A DNA stretch of 64,000 bases from contig JAHQIW010000926.1 in assembly GCA_019055375.1 (NCBI GenBank), forward strand, positions 18,662-82,661, read 5' to 3'. Positions 9,801 to 18,262 of the stretch are shown piece after piece. The DNA is from Parelaphostrongylus tenuis (lineage: Eukaryota; Nematoda; Chromadorea; Rhabditida; Metastrongylidae). Below the pieces are notes generated by a model. It was not told where the DNA came from and made no database searches. It was given only the letters and a program-made list of their open reading frames with translations. Numbering within the stretch: the stretch's first letter is position 1; each line of letters opens with the position of its first letter. Both the position numbers and the translations under genes were made by a program.

Positions 9801-11177
9801 TATGAAACCATGACAAGTCGTCCTCAATATTAGTGCACTCACAATACTGATCAGAGCACGAGTGTGCAGTGTCGATGATAGAGACAACATGAAGTAAAGA
9901 GAGACAGAATTAGTAACTCTAATTTCAAAAATAATCTAACAATACTTGAAAATTATAAATAATAAGATTTTAAATGAATAAAATAAGCAATTAATAATTT
10001 TTAATACATTCTGACAGCATATTTGAAGCCTATCATAAGCCTGTTATGGCATTTATATGATGTTGGACGAACGTTTCGGCTTTTCAGCCTCATCAATAGC
10101 ATGGCGTCTTTACTTCAGTTAATTCCTTGTAACGGATTTTACCCCAACATGCAAGGGACTCGACGCCGGATTATGTACATTTTCCATTGAGTAATAAAAT
10201 CACTCAACGTGCAGTGTTTTACATTCGATTGTTTCTGGCTGGAAAATTGAATAATACTTCGACTGTTTTTCAAAACCTCGCTTCAAACCTAATACATCCT
10301 GACAGGATGCATTATGCTTAACAAGGTCTCAAAAATAGCCAAATGTAAAAATAAAAACAGTCTAACAAGCTGCCCTATACCAGACCACATGCATGGATCA
10401 AAAAATGATTGTCAGGCATATTGAAACTATTTTGCAATTGTTGTACTATCCGTCTGCGCATGCAGATCTCAGTAAGTACTTGTACTATCCGATTTGTCTC
10501 CTCGCATTTATCGCTTGTTTGAGGATGTCGCCTTCTTGCGAACGTTATAGAATATTTATTCGGGCAGACTCCTTGTACTCACGCTTAGAAATAGCCAGGG
10601 TGAGGCGATTCTTGGGATGATCATTGATTAAGAGGAGAATTGGAGGGGGGATGGATAGGTGGAGCAACTCCGCACAGAGCATTACTAACCACTCGACTAC
10701 AGACCCCATAAATAGTTAGGTATCAAAAAGCAATAGGTAATAATGGTATATATTGAACAAAGAACGATTGACCACAATGACAACAATGCATAAATATAGA
10801 AATTAGAGTAACAATACTAAATTATCAGTGAGAATGAAAGCAACTCGCTTCTAAAATAACGAAAACTTGAAAATATCAAAGTTACACGAAAAATCATTGG
10901 CTCCAGGATAACGGCCTTGACGGCAATCACTGGGACTTTAGCCAATGGTTCATAAGAGTCGGTAAGATCGGAATGAAGTAATTCTTCAACTACTGCTTGA
11001 CATAGGGTGGCATTCTGGAAGTTACAATCTGGAAAAAAAAACGGAAAAAGAAGTAAAAAAAAGAGATTAGACAACCTCATTTCCAATTTCATGTAACTTA
11101 GCGTACATAATAACAGCTTTCAGCCAATTTAATTTCACATGAATATGAAATTTATCGAGGAATCTGACCACTGCTTC
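3748..11177 (-). CDS. RMI1-like RecQ-mediated genome instability protein (spliced gene, overall span)
   Basis: RMI1 works with topoisomerase III and a BLM-type helicase to dissolve double Holliday junctions in the nucleus; the C. elegans counterparts are the RMH proteins. Four blocks recognised on the minus strand follow the family order: a DUF1767-like N-terminus (11177-10886), the OB fold (9846-9494 and 7455-7340), linker exons (6790-6239 and 5036-4923), and the C-terminal OB domain (4161-3910), with a possible last exon at 3822-3748. In the first two blocks exon lengths and phases agree exactly. The exon for the middle OB strands (between 9494 and 7455) and the first exon were not found. 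Introns hold a mariner derivative (5269-5846) and ribozyme-bearing repeats (8.6 and 10.1 kb). TDRD3 shares the DUF1767/OB domain, but the second OB exon favours RMI1. Exon joins are inference. Confidence 0.65.
3910..4161 (-). CDS. RMI1-like C-terminal OB domain exon
   Basis: After a strong acceptor (ttctttacctcag) the frame encodes WSVFEGICHIKGELF, then KHGLWLLDVYITDGSM, then DGQLLERLLGFTV. In RMI1 the matching region (VKAFIVTLTG... IWSITAKVSDGT ... ILTSLIGFSV) forms the second OB fold, which contacts RMI2. A GTGAAA donor after the glutamate of HCE would end a 168-nt exon (4161-3994, 56 codons, phase 0). Otherwise the frame stays open to a stop at 3910. The proposed 33-nt intron after HCE is too short, so either a long exon or a distant acceptor is needed. 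Human RMI1 continues about 60 residues further; that part is not clearly present. Confidence 0.65.
   Translation of the reverse strand, partial: WSVFEGICHIKGELFAKHGLWLLDVYITDGSMASRRCTVDGQLLERLLGFTVRHCEVKMQDICYFIQSRCSQIGTESVLDGFA
4343..4361 (+). repeat. Poly-G run of 19
   Basis: An uninterrupted run of 19 G lies in otherwise AT-rich DNA, in an intron of the RMI1-like gene. Such runs are hard to sequence, so the length is unreliable. Confidence 0.9.
4923..5036 (-). CDS. Candidate RMI1-like linker exon
   Basis: A 114-nt open exon (38 codons, phase 0 at both ends) between acceptor gctattttag and donor CAG|GTAGTG. It encodes a polar, Ser/Asn-rich stretch starting MTTQELINSSAAENA, typical of a disordered linker. 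It lies between the OB-fold exons and the C-terminal OB exon on the same strand, so I assign it to the same gene. The sequence has no family signature of its own. A first-exon role for the ATG cannot be excluded. Confidence 0.4.
5269..5846 (+). mobile_element. Mariner deletion derivative with terminal inverted repeats
   Basis: Left end 5269-5296 and right end 5818-5846 are imperfect inverted repeats (core GGTgGTTCC..AAGTTTT.GCAC). From 5405 one frame reads a mariner N-terminus: a helix-turn-helix region with GSEAAPMINGA, one TGA stop, then TTRKWFAKFKARK and SLEDESRPSRP, matching the mariner W-F...G-D-x-S-L-E-D...G-R-P motif. The catalytic domain is absent. At ~575 bp it is a MITE-like, non-autonomous copy. 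Left flank is TA; the right flank is mutated to CA. It sits in an intron of the RMI1-like gene. Confidence 0.7.
6239..6790 (-). CDS. Candidate RMI1-like linker exons with PIP-box-like motif
   Basis: Three splice-bounded pieces read on the minus strand. 6790-6714 (acceptor catattcag, donor GTAAGT) encodes FTDFSRKF ... SRSRQKRTQ, a basic patch. 6579-6389 (acceptor cttcttttag, donor GTAAGT) encodes MGNKSIIEYFPVSRTKQEL, then in another frame VPIVPLSEHRPNIVVGMNDEG. 6293-6239 (acceptor cttttcaacag, donor GTAAGT) encodes VRTKLRENHEGNEEDNPL. The middle exon reads through only if one A is removed near its start and one T added in its T5 run, so either the assembly has homopolymer errors or the exon is broken. 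NKSIIEYFP resembles a PCNA-interacting box. Assignment to the RMI1-like gene rests on position and strand only. Confidence 0.35.
7340..7455 (-). CDS. RMI1-like exon: end of the first OB fold
   Basis: After acceptor cgaaatttag the frame encodes IFAFTRGGCGISKRLNIN then IETLIRTWEGRN. The GG followed by a helical segment ending in W matches the end of the RMI1/TDRD3 OB fold (VLGGEV...LIEKWE in TDRD3). The 3' border is uncertain because no strong donor is visible before the frame closes near 7330. The exon for the preceding OB strands should lie between this exon and 9494 and was not identified. Confidence 0.45.
7456..8589. other. Intron of the RMI1-like gene, no recognised content
   Basis: AT-rich sequence without a supported exon on either strand. 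The missing middle-OB exon could lie here or between 8730 and 9490, but I could not find it. Confidence 0.35.
8590..8725 (+). repeat. Repeat family A fragment with hammerhead-like motif
   Basis: The segment shares 'cgtacgtaagccagtgacg' and 'taccaacctcaaaaag' with copies at 24.8, 39.2 and 39.5 kb. Positions 8627-8670 fold as a hammerhead: stem I TGGCT (8627-8631) with AGCCA (8666-8670), degenerate core TTAACGA (8632-8638), stem II GTGG/CCGC, GAAA box (8654-8657), then C-GTAC-G and UA before stem I. The core is mutated, so activity is doubtful. Confidence 0.6.
9494..9846 (-). CDS. RMI1-like OB-fold exons
   Basis: Three exons in consistent phase 0. 9846-9760 (87 nt, 29 codons, donor CCT|GTATGA) encodes an acidic stretch YCECTNIEDDLSWF...ELEEQSP. 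9693-9589 (105 nt, 35 codons, acceptor tcctctttag) encodes VESSGRRRMIEIKLFDGQNT then AIEYGGNVQ. 9529-9494 (36 nt, acceptor gttttaattcag, donor AAG|GTGAGC) encodes IALNENTLPGTK. The series R-M-x-x-(I/L)-x-L-x-D-G ... E-Y ... L-P-P-G-T-K is the start of the DUF1767/OB domain in RMI1 and TDRD3 (RMLMLQLTDG...MEY...LPPGTK). Every junction keeps frame, which strongly supports real exons. Confidence 0.75.
10020..10130 (-). repeat. Repeat fragment with near-canonical hammerhead core
   Basis: Minus-strand motif at 10062-10100: core TTGATGA (10096-10090), stem II GGCT-GAAA-AGCC (10089-10078), GAAA box (10077-10074), then C-GTTC-G and UC at 10067-10066. Only the first core base departs from CUGAUGA, but the 5' arm of stem I pairs poorly. 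It lies in an intron of the RMI1-like gene. Confidence 0.5.
10280..10450. repeat. Fragment of repeat family A2
   Basis: 'gaccacatgcatggatcaaaaaatg' (10383 onward) and 'caggcatattgaaac' match the arms of the family at 28.3-28.9 and 33.7-34.1 kb. No ribozyme core is visible in this fragment. Confidence 0.45.
10886..11177 (-). CDS. RMI1-like N-terminal (DUF1767) exons
   Basis: 11177-11076 (102 nt, 34 codons) encodes EAVVRFLDKFHIHVKLNWL then YAKLHEIGNE. 11014-10886 (129 nt, 43 codons, acceptor aacttccag) encodes NATLCQAVVEELLHSDLTD then YEPLAKVP. Together they match the RMI1 N-terminal helices: WL..WHVKVPPMWLEACI, EENN, then QVFEQWLLTDLRDLEHP. Both exons are phase 0, as is the next exon at 9846. 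The initiator exon upstream of 11177 was not found: a TAG precedes the exon in frame, so an acceptor there is likely. Confidence 0.7.
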
Positions 11178-11390
11178 CTACATGGTTGCTTATTAGCAAT
11201 ATAAATAAGCACATTCATCGACTACATGAGTTTTCACATAGCAAAAGCTGTTGTAATAGAAAATCGCGAACAGGCAACTTTCATGAATGAAATGGTATTT
11301 GAGAAATATTGAGAAAATCAAACCCCAAAAAATTTCTATTAGATCTCCTTGCAGTTGTAACTTTCCCTTTATGTTCACATCATTTGGTCA

Positions 11391-11737
11391 TTAACCCTTC
11401 GGGTACGACAGGGACACGACATTAACCCCGCCTACCGCCGCGCGCGGCGGCGAGCTGTCCGTGGTGCCGACTGATTAGTAGAGCCGGACATCGAGAAGGT
11501 GGTTATGATTTAATTGAAAAGCCCATGGTGTTACGGCGTTTCGATATGAAATATGGTGTGATGTGGAGCATATTCAACTTAAAACAAAATGAAACTGTTG
11601 TGAAGCGTCCTGGGACGGGATCGAACCAGCAACCCTCTCAATGGCCGGCACCACAAAGAACTCGGTACAATGGACCGATCGTCGCACGCGCGGCAGGTCG
11701 GGGCTAGCGCCGTCTCCTAGCCGTACTCAAAGGGTTA
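11391..11737. mobile_element. Short TIR-flanked element with internal tRNA-like segment
   Basis: The ends are inverted repeats of about 16 bp: TTAACCCTTCGGGTACG at 11391 and GTACTCAAAGGGTTA at 11723-11737. Near the left end lies a GC-rich palindrome (ccgccgcgcgcggcgg). On the minus strand around 11600-11660 there is a B-box-like GGTTCGATCCCGTCCC. It is much more GC-rich than its surroundings. Possibly a MITE that captured a tRNA-like sequence. Confidence 0.5.
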
Positions 11738-12009
11738 GAATTTTGTATATCTGAGCATCTTCATGAGAATTTATGAGGGTCACTATTCAGGAAGAATATT
11801 GAGAAAAAGAGGATGAAAACCATTTTACACTAAAACAAATGTTGAAAATTTTCATCACAAGGAATTCAGAGGAGGACAGAACTGAACATGAGCTGTACAA
11901 AGCACGCAATTCACAGATAGACTAGTGACACTGTAAAGATAGCCTGATTCAAAAGACTTGAAAACATACATGCACTTAACATTAACAACCTAAATCCTAC
12001 AAAAAGTTT

Positions 12010-12290
12010 CACCATGGCTGCAAACATTTCCTATCGATGTCAGAGGTAATGCAGAGTGTAGATCCAAAACGTCCTCATCTGACGGATATGCGACAAGATC
12101 GAAATCCTTTTTGGTAATCAGAAAGATCAACTTTTATAGCATTCAAATCAACAGAGATACTAGGCATACCTGAAAAATAAACAATATCGGCAGAAACAAT
12201 ACAAAGCCGACCTCTAGTGTCTTGTGAGGGTCATTTCCGTTCTCGTGCAGAAATCTTTCGAAGGAATCTCTTTTGCTAAACAGCAACTTT
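12010..12290 (-). CDS. Candidate exons of an unidentified protein
   Basis: A minus-strand open piece from about 12290 encodes SKRDSFERFLHENGNDPHK then a hydrophobic run (VGFVLFLPILFIF) and ends at a strong donor CAG|GTATGC near 12172. After about 57 nt a second piece encodes DFDLVAYPSDEDVLDLHSAL up to a possible donor near 12010. The phase is consistent but the acceptor (accaaaaag) is poor. It lies between the MND1 exon and the RMI1-like gene; function unknown. Confidence 0.25.
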
Positions 12291-12299
12291 TCGTTAGAC

Positions 12300-12890
12300 T
12301 CTTACGAATAATTCGAAAGCTCTAATCTAGGAAAGCTCAAAAACACCTTTTTCTAAAAGGGTTTCTTAGAGCTCTGTAGCATTCATTTAGATTGTGTTTC
12401 ACACGCGTAGCACGTTATTGCAAGGATTTTTGGTTTGAGTACGAAAATCATTTGGAATTGTAGAAAAAGTCTTCAAGCAGCAGAGTTATGCCTTATCTAG
12501 TTTTGTCAAAGCGAAGAATAAACCTAGATTCAATGGCAAGAATCACACTCCACATGTGAGTCGCGCCTGTATAGACCGACTATTTATTAACTTGGAAGGC
12601 ATTCGGCAGTCATGGCCCTTCTTTGATCGGCCAAAACATGAGGTGGCTATAACAAAACTAGGATCATTTCTGTTATCCTCACCCTGTGTCACCCCCTTGG
12701 AAAGAACATTCTTTAGTTTTTTTTCATAACCCTAAAAGTCATTAGATACCCTGAATCTCGAGGATTTTAATATATACTTTATTTTAGAAACAACGTTCAT
12801 ATAAGTTGTGATAGTTGAAAGAAAAATCATGTTTCAGAGTACAGGAATTTTTCGCTGCACACATCTTTTGCTCTGGATTCCCAGTACTTC
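12300..12890. other. Unassigned sequence
   Basis: No supported exon. 12576-12610 resembles the 'gaccgactat' segment at 35036 and is probably a repeat fragment. Confidence 0.35.
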
Positions 12891-13208
12891 TTGAGGTCAT
12901 TCTATACCATAAATCTTGACGATTTTGAGGTGTACTTGGTTTTTCGACAAAACTCTTTGTTGCGCTATAACATTGCAAATGAAATTATTTTCACACGCGG
13001 TGCGAATTCCTTGCTCCGGTATGTGGATGAAATTTCGCACTATTGGCACCAAGCCATCGCTCTTTCGGAACATTGAACACACCATAGCCGGCAAGAAATG
13101 CGCGCCGAGTGCGAAACTCTATCTTCTTGGGTGCAACAACGTATCAAAAAATCTTTTTCGAAAATCAGGCATGCGATTGAAATCGTCGAGATTTGCGCTA
13201 TCGAATAA
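12891..13208 (+). pseudogene. Degenerate open frame, unknown
   Basis: One plus-strand frame runs through about 100 codons with a single internal stop (TGA at 13075): FRQNSLLRYNIANEIIF, YVDEISHYWHQAIALSEH, stop, then RAECETLSSWVQQRIKK. This is longer than expected here, but no splice sites or recognised domain support it. The minus strand also has a 65-codon frame over part of the region. Confidence 0.2.
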
Positions 13209-13714
13209 TCATGGAAAATCTAGAAGAAAAGCTGTGTCTAGCAAAAAATGTCTGAGAGTGTGAACAATTTTGTTTTTACTATCACAGCGTAGTGAGGTGT
13301 CATAACAATATTCATTCAAGCAGCTTGTAATTCGGCAGTTTCGCCTTCTGCAGAGCCTGGAAGCATCAAATTGTCCACAATCCAACCGAACAAACACAGC
13401 AACGCTCTTTTCCAGAGAATCAGCAGAGTCAGATTTCAGTTGAATTAAGCGCAAAACAACTTTTAAACCGAATAATCGAATACTCCGCTAAGGTACGCAT
13501 AGGGCACACACGCATAACAAAGTAAATTTTGAAATTAAAGCCACCATCTGTGCATAAGGACATAAAACACCAGAGCGAAGGATTTTAGAAAGGGTCCTGT
13601 ATTTACACCGCAAATTCAACTATGACCCGCTGCGAAGAATACCTCGTAGTCACTCGTAATACGAATCAGTGTATAAGACATACGCAGTGATCTAGAGCGA
13701 TGTGTAGAAACATT

Positions 13715-13780
13715 CTGCGTCAGGGGGGACTCGAACCCATATATCACTCTATCTAGGAGCGCATGCTCTAACCCTTTACA
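13715..13780 (-). repeat. tRNA-like sequence (A/B-box pair)
   Basis: Reading the minus strand, GGGTTAGAGCATGCGCTCC (A-box side) and GGGTTCGAGTCCCCCC (B box) are spaced as in a tRNA. The acceptor stem does not close. Similar to 13948-14010, which runs the other way. Confidence 0.5.
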
Positions 13781-13947
13781 TTACTGACATCTGCCTTGCC
13801 ATCACTCTTTCTGTGCCTAATATCTGTCAGCGGGACTGGGTTCACTATCAATACGGACTACCTGGGAAAATCGTTGACGGTTGGTTACTGACAGATAGAT
13901 GTGTTGTAGCGTAGAAAAAGTGACGGAAAAACGGGTGTCACTTGTGC

Positions 13948-14010
13948 AACGGGTTGGAGCATGCGCTCCTAGTTAGAGTGAGAGCGCGTTCGAGTCCCGC
14001 CTGGCGCAAA
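13948..14010 (+). repeat. tRNA-like sequence (A/B-box pair)
   Basis: GGGTTGGAGCATGCGCTCC and CGTTCGAGTCCCGCC are spaced as A and B boxes. The 5' and 3' ends do not form an acceptor stem, so this is a tRNA-derived repeat head or pseudogene, not a working tRNA. Confidence 0.5.
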
Positions 14011-14149
14011 GAGTTTTGCACACCACTCTATAGCATTGGTTATATTCATAACATCATACCAGTGCTAAAAGCGGTCAATCAAAAACATTCCTAGTACATA
14101 AAGCAGTTGTATGATGTATGAGGTACAATAGGAGTCCATGTGTTATCTG

Positions 14150-14360
14150 CTTGGTGGTCTCCACTTGAATATTAGCGGAAGACTTGTAAAAAGCAGTGAG
14201 CATGTTTCAAGCTGATTTTGTGCTTTGTGCGATTGAAATCTGGGTCTGATGATTGCTACTAAAAGAGTAATGGAGGTGTTTGGCCAACTAGATTGTGGAC
14301 AACCTGGTCTTTCTAAGCTCTCAAGAAGGCGGGACTGTCGAAACGTCACCTGTTTGAATA
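14150..14360 (+). repeat. Possible Penelope-like 3' end relic with hammerhead-like box
   Basis: 14320-14350 reads CTCAAGA, stem II AGGCGGGACTGTC, then GAAAC-GTC. This is the hammerhead-like pattern also present beside the Penelope-like endonuclease at 47.56 kb (CTGAGGA ... GAAACGTTATC). The upstream ~170 bp is probably part of the same relic but has no readable coding sequence. Core position 3 is mutated. Confidence 0.35.
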
Positions 14361-14681
14361 TATAGGGCTTTCCGTCGAAGACCGGCGTTGATACGCAGGC
14401 GGCGCCGCGTCGACGCATTCCTGCACTTGTAGAGACGGCATCTGCGTCTCTATGCGAGAATGTCATGCCGTCTGCGTCGGCTTTTTGCGAGATGCTCCGC
14501 CTTACTAACACGGCACGATGTCGCCACTACAGTAGCTGAATGAGATTTGACGTCGCGCGGCACGGTACGAAACGTATCTTATGGTCCTTGAAGGGTTGTA
14601 AAACCTCGTGGCTGGCTTAAAAATTAAGTAAAGAATTATAATATTAGTAATAAGTACAGAGGCGCAGTTGACTAGATTTAC

Positions 14682-14782
14682 ATTTTCAAGCTCTTTCATC
14701 TGAAAAACATCTTCCGTTTCATAGAATAATGCCAACATCTGCGCACGTTTTTCTTCTAGGGAAAGTCCTTTCTTCGTGCCGC
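14682..14782 (-). CDS. MND1 exon (meiotic nuclear division protein 1)
   Basis: MND1 pairs with HOP2 and stimulates DMC1/RAD51 strand exchange in meiosis. The 101-nt exon (acceptor ccaccttttag, donor AAT|GTAAAT) needs one upstream base to start its frame and then encodes GTKKGLSLEEKRAQML, ALFYETEDVFQM and KELEN. The family's N-terminus is M-S-K-K-K-G-L-S-x-E-E-K-R-x-x-M...F.ET.DVFQLK.LE, so an exon 1 ending in ATG-A would give MSGTKKGLS. No further MND1 exon was found between 14680 and 11180 (PLE-like and tRNA-like repeats fill much of this), so the gene may have long introns or be a relic. The exon itself is intact. Confidence 0.7.
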
Positions 14783-14879
14783 CTAAAAGGTGGAAAAAAT
14801 CTTGTTTGGAAAAGAAATAATAAAACATGTACACAATTGAATTTAGAATTGAAGATATTAGAGAAAAACTCTGGAATAA

Positions 14880-15330
14880 AATTGAAGAACTAACCAAACT
14901 GAAACTTAAGAAATAAGGGAAAAAAGGCTATACTAGACTGACATTTGAAAGGGCTTAGAAAAACCAAATAAAAAACCCAAGCTGAACTGGACTACAACAT
15001 TTCAATAAGGCGACTAAATCAAACTAAAATTTTAAAAAAAATTAGAAAAACTGAACCGAGCTAAAACGTTGAAGGGACTGCACAAACAAAAACTTTTAAA
15101 AAAAAGTTTCGAGAAGACTAAACTAAGCTAAAACTTGAAAAGTCAAAAATGCTAGAAAGAAGCTTTCTCACATGGGAATAAAAAAATTGAAAAAACGAGA
15201 GAAAACTAAGCTAACTCAGAACTCTGAAGACTTTTGCAAAAAATTCAATTGAAATAAAATTTGAGAAGAACTAAAATTGAAAGGGTATAAACTATGATAA
15301 AACTGAATAAAACTAAACTTATTGATTGAC
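14880..15330. repeat. A-rich low-complexity stretch
   Basis: Degenerate repetition of AAACTGAA/AAACTAAA-type words over ~450 bp, perhaps an eroded simple repeat. No coding frame. Confidence 0.4.
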
Positions 15331-15394
15331 GAATCAACAGCAAATAACCTTAAGCAAATGGCGGAAGCATGCTACTCACCACTGTGACTGCTGA

Positions 15395-15465
15395 ACACCA
15401 GCCGAGTGGAGCCGAACCAAACCGAGCCAGGCCAAACCGAGACGAGCCGAGACGAACCAAGTCTA
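15395..15465. repeat. Imperfect tandem GAGCC/ACCGA repeat
   Basis: Repeats of the form gccgaaccaaaccgagccag, then the like, over about 70 bp; GC-rich island in AT-rich DNA. Confidence 0.55.
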
Positions 15466-15613
15466 TCTGTGTGGCGCGATAGAAGACGCAAAACGGAGCC
15501 AATTAAAGCGGGAGATGACGGCAAAGCACCTTCAGAAATCTTCTGGTCTACCCCAACTTGAGGCTAAATGCGAATATAATTATCAAAATGATAGTAGTCG
15601 CAGAGTATATGAG

Positions 15614-15675
15614 GTGGGGCCTGGTAGCGCAGTGGTTAGTGATGTTACGCGATGTGTAGGTTCGATCCCCATTGA
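15614..15675 (+). repeat. tRNA-like SINE head
   Basis: GGCCTGGTAGCGCAGTGGTTAG (A box) and GGTTCGATCCCC (B box, 15659-15670) are correctly spaced. Together with 15898-15966 on the other strand it forms an inverted pair ~290 bp apart. Confidence 0.55.
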
Positions 15676-15897
15676 CCCATAGTCTTTTGCAATAAATCAA
15701 AAAACAAGGTATAGAAATAAATAAATGAGATATATCTGAATAAACAAAGGTAGGAGCTGAATAGCAACATAAATAGATGGAATATAGTGTACGTAACAGT
15801 AACAATCGCATCGGTAATACAGTAAAGCAACAAAATTTGACATAAAATGCTCGTGATTTGTTAGTTTCTATTTTATTTTGACGCAAGAGAGTATTTG

Positions 15898-15966
15898 AAG
15901 GAGATTGAACCAGGAAATCACTTTTTAATACACTCTGAAGAGCCACTGCGCCACTCGGCCCGCCCA
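15898..15966 (-). repeat. tRNA-like SINE head
   Basis: Minus strand reads GGGCCGAGTGGCGCAGTGGC (A box) and TGGTTCAATCTCC (B box). Second member of the inverted pair with 15614-15675. Confidence 0.55.
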
Positions 15967-16126
15967 TGTTGCTTTTGCGTGAACAAGTGACGAAATCATA
16001 TTAGAAACCGCCAGTTTTAGACTTTTTTCACAACAATATATCAAAATCACCTGTTTAAATTTAACAAAACCTATCAAGTGATATCTATGTTAGCAGTTTC
16101 GGAACCACAGGGTCATGGTGTTAGCC

Positions 16127-16141
16127 TTCCCCCCCCCCCCC
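16127..16141. repeat. Poly-C run
   Basis: Uninterrupted C run of about 13 in a GC-rich spot, followed by caccgcc. The surrounding 15970-16735 holds no supported gene. Confidence 0.8.
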
Positions 16142-16638
16142 ACCGCCCCTTGTTGCGCTCGCAGTGAGCAGTGCACTGTGCCGAGGGCGTACTAAAACAG
16201 AGCATCGGGAAGAAGGTCAACGGATCGATCCCTGCATAGATGCTTCACGGAGGTTTCTTCTCGTTTTCAGTCAGTATGCACCATATCACTGACACTCCAG
16301 TTTCGTATCAAAAAATAGTGAATCGTAAACACTAAACGTTTTTTGCTAGAACAATTACGTATATAAGAGATTTTTTCAGCAGTAACCGACACCAAAAAAT
16401 CTATAGTGATGCGTCGTGATAGGGTCTCAAACCATTTCTTTCCGATTTTCTACACCACCAAGCACCCGGCGCAATGAACTACTTGCCGCCGCGCGCGTGG
16501 TGACGCAGGGAGGGCGGTACCATTCAGATTTCTTTCATCCTGTCGTCTACATCCTCTATTTTGGCAGTAAATGAACGTGCCAGCGACGATGATTATACAT
16601 ATGCATGCATGTGTGGATACATGCACACGTTTATACGT

Positions 16639-16667
16639 ATATATATATATATAAATATATATATAAT
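16639..16667. repeat. TA microsatellite
   Basis: Alternating TA repeat interrupted by AAA in the middle. Confidence 0.9.
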
Positions 16668-16744
16668 CTTTAATTTCATTGCTTCCTATTAGTGGCATAA
16701 TATTCAAGTACTCATTTAGGCCTTTGTGAGCACCGCTGATAGGC

Positions 16745-16812
16745 AGGCGGCCTTGCCTGGGCAGGATTTGAACCCGGATTTCACCTCCTAACGGGGGCGT
16801 GTCCACTGATCT
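16745..16812 (-). repeat. tRNA-like sequence
   Basis: Minus strand carries a B-box-like GGGTTCAAATCCTGCCC and, 40 bp upstream, an A-box-like segment. Another weaker one lies at 16928-16990 on the same strand. Confidence 0.45.
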
Positions 16813-17227
16813 CCCTAGTCACTCTTCTTGCGATATAGCATAACAGTAGTATAGAAGCGAAAAATTAGACAGTGTTATATATTATAATTATGGTCATCAT
16901 TCAAGACTGAGTGGTATACAAAAAAGCGACCTCACGCGAGAGTTGAACTCTCGTCCCACCTTTACCAGGGGAAGTGGGAGGGGGCGTACCTATTTCATAA
17001 CCTGTAACTTCTTTCTGTGTACCATTCAGTTATCTAAGATGAGTATTTCAACATCATACCACTTCTAACAAGCAGAAAAATCAATGAAATATAGGTGAAA
17101 GATGTAGGAAGAGCTGTCAGCTCATCTGGGTTCCATTCCAATATGTGTGCTTAAGGGGCGAGACCCGTCGACGGCCGGTTTCTGACGGCTTTCATAGTTC
17201 ACATAAAAAAAGAGTGGTCGCATAGCG

Positions 17228-17302
17228 GTGGTGTTGGTGGTGTAGTGTTAGCACGCGCTCCTCGTAGGTAGTGAGACACGGGTTCAAATCCTGCCCAGGC
17301 TT
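17228..17302 (+). repeat. tRNA-like sequence
   Basis: GGTGGTGTAGTGTTAGCACG (A box) and GGGTTCAAATCCTGCCC (B box) at tRNA spacing. The stems are imperfect, so a pseudogene or SINE head is more likely than a functional gene. Confidence 0.5.
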
Positions 17303-17747
17303 TCAGAATTTTTGAGGGTGTTCTATTGCAAATTTTAAAGCTTTGGATTGAGTCCTCTTTGATGAAAGTTCATTGGAAAAGCCAACATTGGAGAGGGGTG
17401 ATTGTCGGTGAACGCCAACTTTTACTTTGAATAGAAATTGCTTAAATTCGTGTCAGATATCTAGAGACAATGCGCCAAAGTACGAGTGTCGTGGCTGGTT
17501 ATTGTCGTAAAGTCGTTATACAGATTCCTTTTACAGGGTGCTGTATCACCTGCTGCAAGGATTTACACAGAAAGGAAACCCCGCCGACGTCGGGTTTTGC
17601 TGTCTCGAATTGTTTGATACGCAATTGCGTATATTATCGCACAACATGCGGAGTATACATATAGGTTGAGACGTTGTGCAACCATAAAGAAGTTCCCTAT
17701 ACTATTCCGGTTTTTGCTCAAGTGTTTCTTGATTTTACGCATTGCCA

Positions 17748-17825
17748 GGAAGGTGTCGAACCAGCTCCCCGCTTATCGCCTTGCTTTCTGATATACCGCA
17801 TCACCTACCTCTGCTCTATTCCGCT
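17748..17825 (-). repeat. tRNA-like sequence
   Basis: Minus strand shows GCTGGTTCGACACC (B box) and an A-box-like GGTGATGCGGTATATC. Part of the dense tRNA-like cluster 13.7-19.9 kb. Confidence 0.4.
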
Positions 17826-17958
17826 CTTTAATGTCAAAATATATATGTGGTAAATATAATCAGAAATTATCAATCTCGGTTATAGAGCGCACATACTGAC
17901 TAGAACTTTTCTTCTTTATTATGCTGCTAAATATTGTGATTGTGTTAATCATATGAAG

Positions 17959-18262
17959 AGCGCATGTGGCGCAGTGATTAGAGGTGCTCTGCGTCGCACA
18001 CAAGATCAGTGGTTCAATCTCGCGCTCATGGCTCATTAAGTCCTCCATCCCTCCGGGTTCGGTAATTTGGTACCAGATGGGTCTCAGACTTGCCTGGGAG
18101 GATAGGCAGCACTGATTCGTTACAGCGGGAGGCCACAGCGAGCATGGTGAAGGCCAGATATGCATTCAGTCACTTCATGCTAAGTTAAAGCTTGAAGACG
18201 AATGCATGACCCATCCTTCAAAGTTTGATCAACGCCGAGAGCTTCATCCTCGATCCTTTTGT
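17959..18262 (+). repeat. tRNA-derived SINE family 1, near-complete
   Basis: Best copy of the family. The head has TGGCGCAGTGATTAG (A box) and GGTTCAATCTCG (B box), followed by a ~220-bp body containing 'ggtctcagacttgcctggga' and a tail with 'tttgatcaacgccgagagct'. Other copies: 1236 (+, split), 19419 (+), 19656 (-), 48826 (-), and a remnant near 29850-30060 (-). Family members lack coding sequence and presumably use the RTE-type enzymes seen at 48-50 kb. Confidence 0.7.

Noticed and set aside
14150..14511. 122-codon minus-strand frame
   Set aside because: Overlaps the probable Penelope-like 3' relic; no splice sites or domain.
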